A stretch of 60,000 nt of DNA. Source: Apostichopus japonicus (lineage: Eukaryota > Echinodermata > Holothuroidea > Aspidochirotida > Stichopodidae). The stretch's first letter is position 1. The number at the start of each line of letters is the position of its first letter. The stretch is from NCBI RefSeq assembly GCF_037975245.1, contig NC_092579.1:27145666-27205665 (forward strand), written 5' to 3'. This document shows, one piece after another, positions 1-13,000 of the stretch. The notes under the pieces are model-generated. The model worked only from the letters and a program-made list of their open reading frames with translations, had not been told where the DNA came from and did not search any database. The translations under genes and the position numbers were made by a program.

Positions 1-1792
1 ACTGAACTATTGCTTACACATGGTTAGATCCAAATTAAATTAATACCCAATACCACTTCGTATCCCTCTCTGCCTCCCCCCCCCCCCACCAGCTTTATCT
101 CCATCATCCCATTCCACACACACAAACATCATCACAATAACAGTGATAGTATTCCTGCCCACCACTGGTTTGGTAGAATGTATGAGAGAAACTATGACAA
201 ATCTCTAATGCAAAAGAACAGGGAGAGAAGAATTCTCTAGAGATGGACCAACTTTGTGATATTACAAAACAGATATGGCAGAATTTTGGCTGAAATATGG
301 AAAAAAAAAAAAACGGAGAAGAGTAAACAATATAATAAAAGAAATGGATTATCATAAAAAATGATATGTGAGTATATACCAAAGGTGTCATGCACCAATT
401 ATCGGTATGTGATGGCTCTTCCTTGATGACAATATGTAGCAGAAGTTTGGAAATATCAAAAAAACAAATGAAGCCCGGACAAAAACTCAATCGTTGGTTG
501 TGAGAAGCAAAAATGGCATCCCCTTTGCAGACAGGAAGAATTCCAAATACAATCAGAATGTACGAAAATAGTGAGGAAAGCAATCTTGAGATGGTGTGAA
601 GAATCTAGTGACAGGTGAATTTGTATTTTTTTATAAACAACTATGGAATGAAATGATGGACTATAGGAGGCCGTGGAGGAAGAGATTGGATGTTTCAAAT
701 CATGATGTGACTACGAAAATAAACATGGGATACACAAAACAACAAAATATATGTGAAGGTGACAAGTAGAAATAGTGAGAGTATAAAATAAAATACAGAG
801 ACAACATCACACCAAACATGATATACAAAGAGAGATCTAGAGAGAGAGACAGTCCTTCCTGAACCAAGGTATGTTAAAATCGCTCTTACAGCTTGTGCAT
901 ATAGTTAAAGATAAAGATGAAGTTAAAGTAAATTAAAGTTAAAGATAAAGTGGATAAAGTAGCTAATTGCTTCCTCAGTTGCATATTTCACATCACCTTC
1001 TACTTACATTTTTTCATTAAAAGTTGGTCGAAGAATTTTCCTTCCATCAAACCTAAACCCTAAACCCCCAACTTCACCCCTGCCCTCCCTTCTATGAAAC
1101 AGATTTTATAACTGCATCAATTCATTGCAAACTTCGTCTTTTTAGATTTCTACAGAGGAAAACTCATCTCACCTCCAGTCCCACCTCCCAGTATGCAATC
1201 CCACCCAGCTGGCCATATTACTTGTATGGCAAGCTGACAAGCCCCAGATCAAAATTTTCGCAATTTCGGACACTTGCTAGAAAAAAAATAGCAAGCGCTC
1301 AAAACAATCTACTGGCTAACTTCAGATTCACACTGGCATTTTAAAATTACAGCATATGATGGAAACTACATTAGCTTATAGGAGAAGCTCATTAATAATT
1401 GCTGATAATAATTAATAAATAAATAAAAGGCCTTGGTAGCTATGGATATCATGCCATGTTTTGACTAATGATTGACAACAGACCTATCATGTTCTTAATG
1501 TCAAAAAAGAAAAAAAATCTTGTTTTGCATTTGTACTGACTAACAGCAAAATCTATTGGCATTTAGCCAGAAAATGGCTTGAATTTCTAGGCCTGAAGCC
1601 TTACACCAAGCCACATTAAAAAGTTGTATTAAACTGCTTTTAATATCAGTAAATATGATAGCACAAGAGTAACAAATGTGATACAATAATGTAACACTGC
1701 GAAAACACTGATTCTGAACAAGGGCCACAAAATGACAATTTATCAGTTTCTGAGCAGAAAACAAAAATATTGAAAGAAAAAAAAGCCAGTGA

Positions 1793-1815
1793 ATAATAAT
1801 AATAATAATAATAAT
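1793..1815. repeat. (TAA)n microsatellite
   Basis: About eight uninterrupted AAT/TAA units. On the minus strand they give a spurious run of Ile or Tyr codons in overlapping open frames. Confidence 0.9.
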
Positions 1816-3309
1816 ACAGAAACCAACGGACCATGTAGAATAGAAAAGACTAGTCATTACAAAAGATCACACCAAATCTAGACACTTAAAAGAGGTGGAA
1901 CGACATTTACACGGAGAGGAGTCTTGTACAAACCGTAAAGTGGGGAAATAAGAAGGCGTTTCATTTGGAGGAAACACAAAATCCTCTCCTTCATCGGAGG
2001 AGCTAAAGGGTAGGCAGTAACGAGAAAGTAAAATAGAATCGGTGATAATTACTGAAACGTTTCATAAATTTCTATCACATATTTTTCCCAGAGGTGTAAA
2101 ATTTTGCCAGTGGCCACAGATGACTAGAAGTGGTCGCTTAAAGTGATTCCTTGGTAAAAGCGCTTATTACTGAAGCAATTGGTTAGTTAAAATGCAGATT
2201 TTGCACTGCGGTTAAGAAATGATTTATGACTAAAACTTTGGTGAGTATAAATTGATTACGATGCATTCTACTAAGTTTCACTTCTCCTGTTTCATCACGA
2301 ATTATCCAAGACCAATTTGTAAACGTCTTGATGTTTACCTCTGATTGGTACTGATATGAAGACATGACTGGGGGGGACAAACCATTTATAATCAGATGGA
2401 ATCATTCATTATACTCCCTGGGTTAATTTATGTCTTGGTGAAGAAAGGAAACAACATAAGTAGTGAAGCAAGAATCTGTATGTCAGACCTCATACCTATC
2501 GTGATCGTCCCAACACGCTAACACCATCCCCTTCAACAACTGACAATTAAGACTGTTGATGGTACTAACACAGTTGCACCTAATTCTTAGTTTTGTGATG
2601 ACTCTGCATTTCTGCACCTCTTGCAAAAGCTGTTCTTCCACTTTGAAGTAGACCCAGAAGAATGATGATTTCAACAAACATTAAGGTGTTGCAATAAAAG
2701 TTGACAAATTCAGTCTCAATTTACATTTAATTTATTAATAATTAGTAAAAAGACTTTGCAGTCAAATTTTGGAAATATTATCAGTTGTTTTATTTTTTTG
2801 GGCCTGTAAACTGACCTGGTATAGACGGGTACTTTGTTTTCTGGTCGGCTCCCGCAGTGAATTGTGAAAAACTGCAAAACAAGATGGAAGACAAAAGAAA
2901 TGAATATGACTGACTAGCTTCTGAAGATTTCGGACAAGGACAGAGAAAGGTGAGCATTGCTAGGGCTTGGTGGCAAGCATTGTTAAAGGGTGTGAAGACC
3001 CTGCGCACAAAGAAACGTCTCATGCCGGTAATCTGACCTAGTTTCGGATGAGATGTAACAGAAGTGTTAAACACCACCATCGATTCCAGAAAATACACAC
3101 ACAGCTTGCTACAGTCGGTAATGAGACACTAGTGTACAGTCAATACATACAGCTACGGTCAATACCCACAACACAGTGTACATAGCAGTGTGGACATCTC
3201 AGGTCTAGATAAAAGATAACAAGGTATCAAGTTTCATTACTGTCTGCATTTTGTAGCGACAAGAAGAAAACATCATTTGCAAGCAACAGAAAGTTAACTT
3301 TTTCAGAGC

Positions 3310-3655
3310 GCAGCACGCGGTTTGGGGCGAGTCTTCAATGCCTTTAAGGCAAGGTGTACCTGACAGATGGTAATTCAAGTCCTGGACATATCATTGCTTG
3401 GGCAAAGCACTTCATCTCACCCAGGTGTTTATTAATGGTAACTTGTAAATATAGCTCAGTGAGCCGGATTGTGGCCGCATGCTATGGGGAATTCCCACCG
3501 AGAATTTTATCCATGTGGTCCTCTGTTACACCATAGGAGGGACTGGCTGAATTGTACACAATTGGATGTGTGGGTGTAAATAAGTAACCAATGACCCAGG
3601 GGTCAATGGTTGTGATGTTACTTGAGAGGGTCTTGACCTTGATAAAAAAAAAAAT
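3310..3655 (+). mobile_element. SINE-like element with A-rich tail
   Basis: The segment contains GGGCAAAGCACTTCATCTCA followed closely by CACCCAGGTG. This combination resembles the conserved body of widespread marine-invertebrate SINE-type repeats. It ends in GATAAAAAAAAAAA, as expected for a retroposed tail. No clear A or B box or target-site duplication was found, so the exact ends and the family are uncertain. Confidence 0.45.
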
Positions 3656-4041
3656 ACAACTTTTTTACTTTTAACCTTCAACTGAAAGAGGGACTTCTGA
3701 TAAATCCAATTCTAGCCTACACAATAGAGGCTCTCTAATGATCTACTAATTTATTACAGAGTGTGAAATGAATAACTTACTAAATCCTTAGAAGATGTAA
3801 GAATAGGGGAAAAGAGAAATTAATCAGATTGGTTTATTGTCGGAGGTCTGGTGTCAATACATTAACAAGCCCCAAAAAAATCTTTAATATTAGTACAGTA
3901 ACCAAATACATGTTAATTGAATGTTTTAACAAAGCCTCATTAGTTCTATTCACCGCTTTCATTTAAACAAAACTAACAACATTTTCTGCAGTATAATAAA
4001 TATATATAAAGTAAGTCTGTAATAATGTGCCCTACACATAC

Positions 4042-7000
4042 CTCATCGCTATGATGGAACATTGGACAGAAGGTGTTCTCCAGTAAGCTGAATGCATGCT
4101 CATATGCTCTGTATAAAAGATGTAAAATTAATTTAAAAAATTGTTAAAAAAAACACATTGGGGAAAAGGAATACAGAAACAATTTCAGTGATGAATGGAA
4201 TCCTGTTTATGCTTTAGTAAATGTCACCTTGTAATTGGAACTAAATTCAGCCAAGTCCAGTCCCTTGCTTGACTCAAATCTTTAAAGGAGAATTCCAGTG
4301 GCAGACAATCTTATATCTTTTCTTAAAATAATTCCACAATGTTGGTTAGTTAAAAAAAAAAACCATCTATCTTGTTCCTAATGGGGGTATGTTTGACTGA
4401 ATTTCACCTATTTTGATTGGTTAAACCCTCAATTCCTGCTTTGGAATGGATCACTGGAAGTGGCCCGTGATGTCATCATAGTGAATGTTGTTCAAAATCT
4501 TTAGTTTCCAAAATTTCAATTATAATCTTCTTGTTGATTATCCTTCAAAGCTTTTACATTTGGAATGTTTGCTTAGCTGTCAATGTTCTCTGCGCTTACA
4601 ATTTCATCAAAATGCAATTTTGTGGTAAAAATATTATTTTCTTCTGTGAATAAAAGAAGTTAAAAATTAAAAAGGAAAGTAAGGACAATTTCAGTTAAAT
4701 TGCAATGACGACATCATTCACTATGCCCTTGCAGATGTGTATCTGTAACTGCATATCATCAAAATACAAAATGCTATTAAGGGAATGTGGAATCTCGTAG
4801 AAAATTTCCAGCATTTTCATTATCAGCCACCGATTACTTCAGTGCACACAAATGACAAAGACATTGGGACATAGCATCCATTATTAAAGAACCATCAGAA
4901 AAAGGAAAGAAAAACCACTGCAATTAATTCCTTAGAATTTATAGTTATAGTTCAAATTTATGACAACAAAGTTACTCTCAGCTATTGTATCTATTGCTTA
5001 GAGGGCATATGAGCAGTATGTTAGCTTCCAAGTCGGGTTATCTATAAAGCAAAGAGTTTGTCCTCACCTAAACAGTGCAGAGGATGTCCTCAACCTTGAG
5101 ACTTCCTGAAAGTTTCCTTCTGCAACTGTAAAACATGGGGAAAAGGGGAACAGTAAGAGATGAAAGCACAAAATGCTAAATGATGTTAGATCCACCACCA
5201 CAAGCAGATGAGTTAGCTGGGGTGGATGGGCAAGATCATAAGAGATGGGGTTGGTGGGGGCATCAGGTAGGGTAGATGGACAAGAGTAAAAATATGTGTT
5301 GAGGAAAGTGGGTTGATTTAGTTAGGCGGGTCAGGAGCAGTACCACAGGTGTAGAGGAGAGCAGGGGCTAAGGTGAGAGCATGGCGATTGGTATGTGGAA
5401 GAATGAATAGTCTTGAATTGGGATAGGCAAGGGGATAGTTTGAAGTATGACAATGAGCAGGAGAAGGGTGTCGGTACAAAGCAGCATCAATTTGTGGGAT
5501 GTGGTGGGTAAAATCTGTCTGTTACGGAGTAAACTTTTCAATTCACTACTTTATGTAACTTGAACCTATGGCATTTCCACGTACGACTTTCTGGATTTTG
5601 TATATAAAGAAACCATGTATGAGACCAGAGTTCTCCCCCATTCCTTTTTTAAAAAGCTATTAGTTTGGAATGTTCTCGTAATGCAGGACACAGGCTGTAT
5701 CTCCATTTCTCTCCATCTCTTGTTGAACTTACAGTTCTGCTGATTTCAGGTCCAGATAATAGAGTAAACAGATAATAGATATCAGGATAACCCAGGTTTT
5801 ACTGTACTTTAGAATAATTTTCAATTTCAATAAATAGAATTCTGCCTTACTGTCTTTAACCTCTGCGATGATATCGTCGTCAAACTGGATCCTGTCAACA
5901 GCGTTAGCTGCAAAGTATAGTCGGTACAATTCCTTGGCCTCGCTGTGCAGCTTCATCTTGGCGGCGTCTGTCAGTTCGGGTATCAAACTTCTCTTGTTGA
6001 AATCCTCTGTTGAGCAATTTCAAAGTAAAACCATTTCATTGTGTGGTAGAAATATGCTTTTTGCAATGCCTAGTTAGTTTTCCCTATTAAACAGTACCAT
6101 TTCACATAACTACATGCTTAAAGACTTCACCACTTCGACATAGGAATAGATTAGTTTATAATATTTTGAATCTAGATTTGATATTAATGTATACCTTTTT
6201 TTATATGTATTATATAACACTATATGGAAGAAAAAGGTATATTATTATGGTAGGGTAGCTTTGCTCGTCTTTCAACTTTGTGTACTGTGTTAAAGACATA
6301 TGTAGCTGCACAGAGGTAGACACTGCAGTTGCTGTGTTTGTAAGTCAAAGCGTAACCCATTTGATCTATCGCAACTTTAATCTACAATGCCTTAACAGAC
6401 ACAGACAATATTGCCAATGTCATGAAAAACATCAATTTGGTATTTTAACAAATGTCTGTGAATTATTTTATCCATTTACAGAAATTATGTAATAAAGTTA
6501 AACACATGCACAAAATTAGTGAAATTTGTCCTTGCTTCGAGCAGTTTGACTCCCGACTTTTACAAGTATTATTCTTTCTATCACTGGCAAAAACAGGTTG
6601 AACTATAAGTGAAGCCACGTGGTAAGAGAATAGAACTAAATAGGTAGTCATTAACGTTGTCCTTTAAGAGAACATTGATGCACTTAGTATCGTAAAGTTA
6701 CCGTACACCATCCTACTTCACTCACCGACGGTAAGACAGAACTGAAGAATATTAAGAGAGCCCTCCTTTCTCATAAACTGAATGAAGGGGAACAGTAAAT
6801 CTCTGTTGTTCATGATTTCCTCTGCTTTAAAGTGCAGGGCCTGAGAGCAAGAAATTACAGAGAACAATCACAATTCATGACAATTAATTAATTAATTAAT
6901 TAATTAATTCACCACCCGTTTCACATTTTGACAAAATTAATATGTATTTATAGATTTCACTGTTAACTTCAACAACAAAATTTAAAAGCACATAACTCCA

Positions 7001-10000
7001 CATTTAATTATGTCAAACATTTAAGGAGCAATGTAAAATGGCAATGTTAATAATCTCCGAATATTGTCATTTTTATTGTAAAAGGAAAGACAGTTATATG
7101 ATCTTAAATTTGAAAGAAACATTTATGAAATAATTTATGATAACAATAAAACTTTCTTGATTAGCCCATCACATTGGTATTAAATGCTCACCCTTTCTCT
7201 GTCAAAACAGGAGAAAAAAACACTAAAATAAAGAAAGAATGTATACTACCTGTTACAAGTAATTGTATAAATGGTCATATTATATCAAATTTTCTTAACA
7301 TCTTGAAAGCAGATTTCCCTTGAAGAATCTAATAATATTGAGCTCACACTCTCTCTCATGAAAACCAATTTTGGAACGAGATTTCCTTTGAAGATTCTAA
7401 TAATATTGAGCTCAACCTCTCTGGTGGAAACCATATTTGAAAGATTTCCCTTGAAGAATCCAATAATATTGAGCTCACACTCTCTCTCGTGGAAACCAAT
7501 TTTGGAAGATTTCCTTTGAAGATTCTAATAACATTGAGCTCACACTTTCTCTGGTGAAACCAGTTTTGAAAGAATATTTCCATTGAAAAAATCTAATAAT
7601 ATTAAGCTCACACTTTCTCTGGTGGAAACGTTTTCATCACAGAAACTCTGAAGCATAGAGACTTGTTTTGTGGGTGGTTCGGTAGAAGGGACCATCTGTG
7701 GGTGAAGAAAATAAAAGATAATGAACTAGTACATCAGTAATGAAAGATTCCACCAACAGAAAAATTTTGCATCCATAATATGATCAATTAATATTACATA
7801 AAATATAGTTTCATTCCAAAGGAGATAAATTCATTAAATCACAATCACAATTATACATTATTATTTACTGGACTTTTCTCTTGGTTTTGAATATTGTAAT
7901 ATAATTACACTTTCATAACAGTTTTAATATCAGTAATTTTCAGCCAAGAAAGATCATAACAGCTCCCAGCTTAGTACTTGGTAGTTTTACAAAACAAATT
8001 AAAAAAAATAAAACAGTGAAATAGCGACCAGTACAGAATGTTTAGCTAAAGCACTGCTGCTATGAGAGATAGATAATCAATAGAACTCACCGCTTCGGGG
8101 TCGAAGAAAAGATACAGCAATAAGTTCACAACATCCTGAAGAAAAAGGCACAAAAAATATGAATTTTAATGTTTATTAACTTATCCCTTGGAAGCATAGA
8201 AGCACATATGTTACAAATGACTTATTTGTTTAAACATAAATGCAGCTTGCTCTTGCTAACTGTTTAAAAGTTACATGTGAATAATTCAATGCATCCATAA
8301 TTCATTGCTTTTCATCTTACTTGTAAAGTACTAATTTCAACATGGACTCAACAAAGATGTCTTTTTTTTGTTCAACATTTCAGACCTGGTATCAAGCATC
8401 GTCATCTGTGGATAACAGTTGCTCAGTTAAAAATGATTATTGTTTAGTACAACACCCTTGCAAACCAGGAAGCTGTGGCATAAACGTACTGGAATATTCT
8501 TCAATCAACAAAAAGAGAATATAGAACTTTAATGATTCCACTCCTATCATTGTTTTGTCATACTTTTATATCTCAGGATATGTTTGTTGTTGAAAATATA
8601 AATGTAGCCACGATTTTTGTTTTTTTTTTGCTGAAAGCTCTGTCATCATTTTTTTATTAATAAGTGATGTAACTTTTAGCTCTAAAGTGAGGGAAGAATG
8701 TAAAAATATTTGAGCAAATATATGTACTTTCCCTTAGGTCCTAGTCCTCCCAAAACTTATCATCTCTAATCTTCTGACCACAGGGTTCTGACCTGACAGG
8801 TTTGACTGGACATACCTCATTTTTTCAATCTGTTTCTCTCCCCCTTTTTCTCACAACGATATTATATTTGTTACCCATTTCTTTAGAATTTTGAAACTGT
8901 ATGTGAACTAGATCAGGGAACACCTATTGCAGCCGTACATATATATTTACATGGACTGACGAATACTAGGGTGGCGAAGAGGATGGGATTCGAACCCGCA
9001 ACTCCACTGGATATTACATTACATAAGTACAGTAACACTTTTACATTGATACATTAAAAACTTACAGGATCAGAAACGACATCCATAGCCGGAAGAAACA
9101 CTTTACAGGCAACTATCTCTCTTAGAAAAACTTTGGAACCCCTGAAAAATGATATTAAATGAAATAATTACATAACTGTCTAAGATTTACATAATCAAAA
9201 CATATGCATTCAAGTGGGAGTTTGGGTGTTAGGTAATAGTTAATATCATGTTGGACATTAAATTTCTACAAGGGACAAAGAAAGTGAAAAGCTGTTCATA
9301 AAGGTATACAAGACAATAAAAATATAGAAAATTTGTGAATGTAAAACTAGTTATTGTTAATTATATTTTAATGCAAAATATTGATGTTGCAGCATAATTA
9401 CAGATGAATTGCTGGAAGGAAATTTGTGATGTCTAGATGGGGACTTGAAAGTTATAATGTCTGTTATGTCTGTTACTTACTCGCTGTTAAGTGTTTTTTG
9501 AGGGAGTACAATTGGTAGAAGCAACTTGCAGAGATGTTGAAGATATTCCAATTCTGTAAGCCTGTTCCTAGCGGCGATATGCAAATGAGGTCCAAGTTCA
9601 CGGATGGTAGCAGTCTGGATGTCTTGACCATGTGTCACTGAAAATGGATAGGAAAGAGTATGTTTTTTAACCTTTGTAATGTAGTTTTGACAGACCGAGT
9701 AAAGTACTTTATTAACAACGGTAGCTGCTCATTGGTTAAATATTAAGACGGTTGTTTACCATTGGTTACTTTGTTGCAGAACAAAGTATCTGTGTGGACA
9801 GACATACTGTAACAGCTACATGAATATTCATTGAATTGGTTAAAAAATATTACAGTACAAGATTATGGTAATATTCAAGCACACATGACATGAGGTACTC
9901 TGAATTTCAGAGATCTTGCACTTTCTCAAGTCTGTAAGTGTTCAATTAAACTGCGTCTCTGCTTATTTGAACTCAATACAAAAACAATAATGTGGTAACG

Positions 10001-13000
10001 TCTGTGAATGCAACAAGATATTTCTCTTAAAATGTGCTGTTTACTCTTCAACACTGTACAAACAGTGTCTGAAGCTAGCCAAACACTCTCAGACCGAATG
10101 CAACCCAATTCAAACCTACTGTCTGACCATGGAAAACTTGTGGATAGTCGGACAGAGTGTGCGTGCTTAAGGCTATGAAAAATCAAGAGTTTGTCAGTTT
10201 TAAGCTGTGCGGACTTCAGTCTGGGAAAATCGATATGCAGCATTTTCCATAACGGTAGTCGACAGTGTGCTGCAGTTTAGGACTAAAATTGCCCCCCATT
10301 TTCAGTAAATGTAACCAATCACAGGCAGATGAATCTGCATGTGACCTAAATGAAAATCTGTCATTAACAGAAAACAGTCACTGTGTGCACTCATCAGTCC
10401 TTCTTAAGAAAGAGTCAGTTTACTCAGTTACAAGACTGTGGGTCTTCACGACTATCAATAACTAGGTTTGGAGTCTTCCATTGTCTGTCCATTCTTAATT
10501 CACATCTGCTATTGTCCTACTGGTCGGTGACTTACATTTCCTCTTTGCTCTCAAATAGACATCCAGGTGAGACATTCCAGCCTTGACCAACTTATCGATA
10601 ATTAATGACGGAATATCGACCTATGAAGGAAAAACCAAATAAAGAATGAAATCAAAGGGTCCAATATGTCTGGGAAAATTTGAGGGTGGCAACACCCACT
10701 GACCCCTCACCTGACCATCCCCCTCAAACCCTCCCTCAAACCCATCCCCCTGAAAATCAAACTTCTAGAACAACATTCTAGAAAGAGTTCTTCCGTTCTC
10801 TACTGTACACCTTGATATGTATGTTAATAGCACCCTGAGTGAAAGATACATTATCCAAGGCCAAGATGATATATGATAAATACATATCTAAACAAACAAC
10901 TGATTTGACTTTGGTTATTCTCCAAGTAAGAATTGGAAGTCCTTACGTGGCAAACCCTCTTGAAGAACACTGCCATGATGTGTCTGATGGTCATCCGTAG
11001 CTGGGTAACAAACTCTTCATTACTGCTTAACTCCCTGTGAGGAAAATAGGAGGACAAATAACAACAATGAGATTTCTTCACACATAGGCACATGTACACC
11101 TTGATGTGGATAGACAACATGTATAGATCACAACATTTTTTTCGCCTCTCGGAAATCCTTTTTCTCAGTTAAATATTCATTCAGTATATTATTTCATCAT
11201 TATTCTGTGAGAGTTCATTGTTAGTACTAAAAAACGTTGAAGATGCCACCTAGAAAAGCTACAAACGCAGCAAAATCGACCTCAACTAGAAGGCAGGTTC
11301 GCGAACCTCAGCCTAACGATGAGCCTACACCTCAACCTAACACTGATCTAATTAATGTGGACATTATAGACTCTATCTGCCAAGAGTTGAATGCTGCTAT
11401 TAACTCAGATGACTTTTGCACCAATCTAATAAGCAAACTAGTGCCAGCGATAGCGGAAGCCGTGAAAAAGAAGGTATGTAAAGAAATTCATGACACCTTC
11501 CAACTTGAACTGTCCAAAAAACAAAAACAACTTGATGATGCCAGGGAGGAAATATGCCAGCTCAGACGAGACTTTATTGCAGTCCAGGACTCTGCTGACC
11601 GCCAGGAGCAGTACTCAAGGCATAACTGTCTCCGCATACAGGGGATTCCTGAATCTCCTGGAGAATCGACTGACGAAATAGTCATTAATCTGGCGACTGA
11701 AAACTGAACGTTACCCTTACCACAGGAGAGATTGACCGTTCACACCGCATTTCACACCGACCTAGAGCTAACAACATAGCAAACGCCACCAGACCCAGAG
11801 CTATCATCGTCAAACTGAACTCATACAACACAAGAGACAGGATATATCGTGCCAGGACCTCACTAAAAGGCACCAGAATATACATCAACGAGGATTTGAC
11901 CCGCAGGAACCAGGAGCTATTCGCCCGTGCTCGCAAACATGAGAGAGTTAACCGGTCTTGGACCCTAGATGGGAAGATATTCGTCATTGATGGGAACGAT
12001 CATAAACATCATATTGCTTCTACAGAGGACCTGGCAAGACTTCGGTAATGTACGGACACAATGGTGAATTTGAAGCCGTCATCTTGAATTTGAAACCGCT
12101 ATCTTGATTTTTTGGGACAATACCTACCATTAGCGTTAGTTACTTTAATCTAACAAGTAGTTGCATGTATTACTGGTATTTTACGGATTACTTAAAAGGA
12201 ATTCCCTTTTGTCGTATGTTTTCGTTTGTCCAACCACCCGTCTTATCCACATTCAAGGTATTATACGTTATAATACTTTATTTGCACTCTTCTTCTTTTT
12301 TTTTTGTTCGGTTCTATTTTCTTTTTCTTTTTTTTACTTCTTTGATAGTTTGCATTTGATACTGCATGGAGCATTGTACTTTATTTAGTCATCTCTGTTG
12401 TATTTGTGCGCATAGCTTAACGTCTAGTGATTGTTATTCCATAGGTCATTGCTGTAATTGCTCCGGGGTTATTAAATGGCATAATGACTGTATTAGTAAT
12501 CCTATTGTTAGTTTACATGGGGGACATAGCCTGTATCACTTGTAAAAATACTCGTAATCACTTTCAAGCATGCGACGACATTAATTCCCCTCTCAGTTCT
12601 ATTGATCCTGATATCAATTCTGTTCAAAGTTTTCAAGCTACTAATTGCAAGTATTATGATTTTAATTTCTTTCACGATTTTACCAACGATTTATGGGATC
12701 AGAAACTTACCTTGTAACATGTGAATGCTAGGTCTCTGAATAGTAACTTTAATAACTTATTATTATCACTAAGATCCGTTAGGCATAATTTTTCTGTTAT
12801 CATTATTTACCGAGACCTGGCTTGGTAATCCTAATACTTTACATACTCTCTACAACATCCCTGGGTATAATATGGAACATGCCTCTAGGCACGGGCGTGG
12901 TGGAGGGGTCGCACTATATATCAATTCATCTCTTAAATACAAATCACGTTCAGATTTGAGTATGTTTGTAGAAGGAGTATTTGAGCCGACATTTATAGAA

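Larger units (their letters stand above)
1..4041. other. Non-coding stretch downstream of SNX14 exon 14
   Basis: No exon could be recognised here on either strand. SNX14 exon 14 ends with a full codon and a good donor, so the next exon should begin in phase 0 and encode the residues after HSDE. I did not find it, so this is probably a large SNX14 intron. The stretch holds a TAA microsatellite near 1793-1815 and a SINE-like sequence near 3310-3655. The open frames present are low-complexity or lack family resemblance. Confidence 0.6.

Noticed and set aside
1540-1857. Minus-strand frame with an Ile or Tyr run
   Set aside because: The run is the TAA microsatellite and nothing else in the frame is protein-like.
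8971-9005. Functional tRNA gene
   Set aside because: Only the B-box side is present; no A box or acceptor-stem pairing was found.
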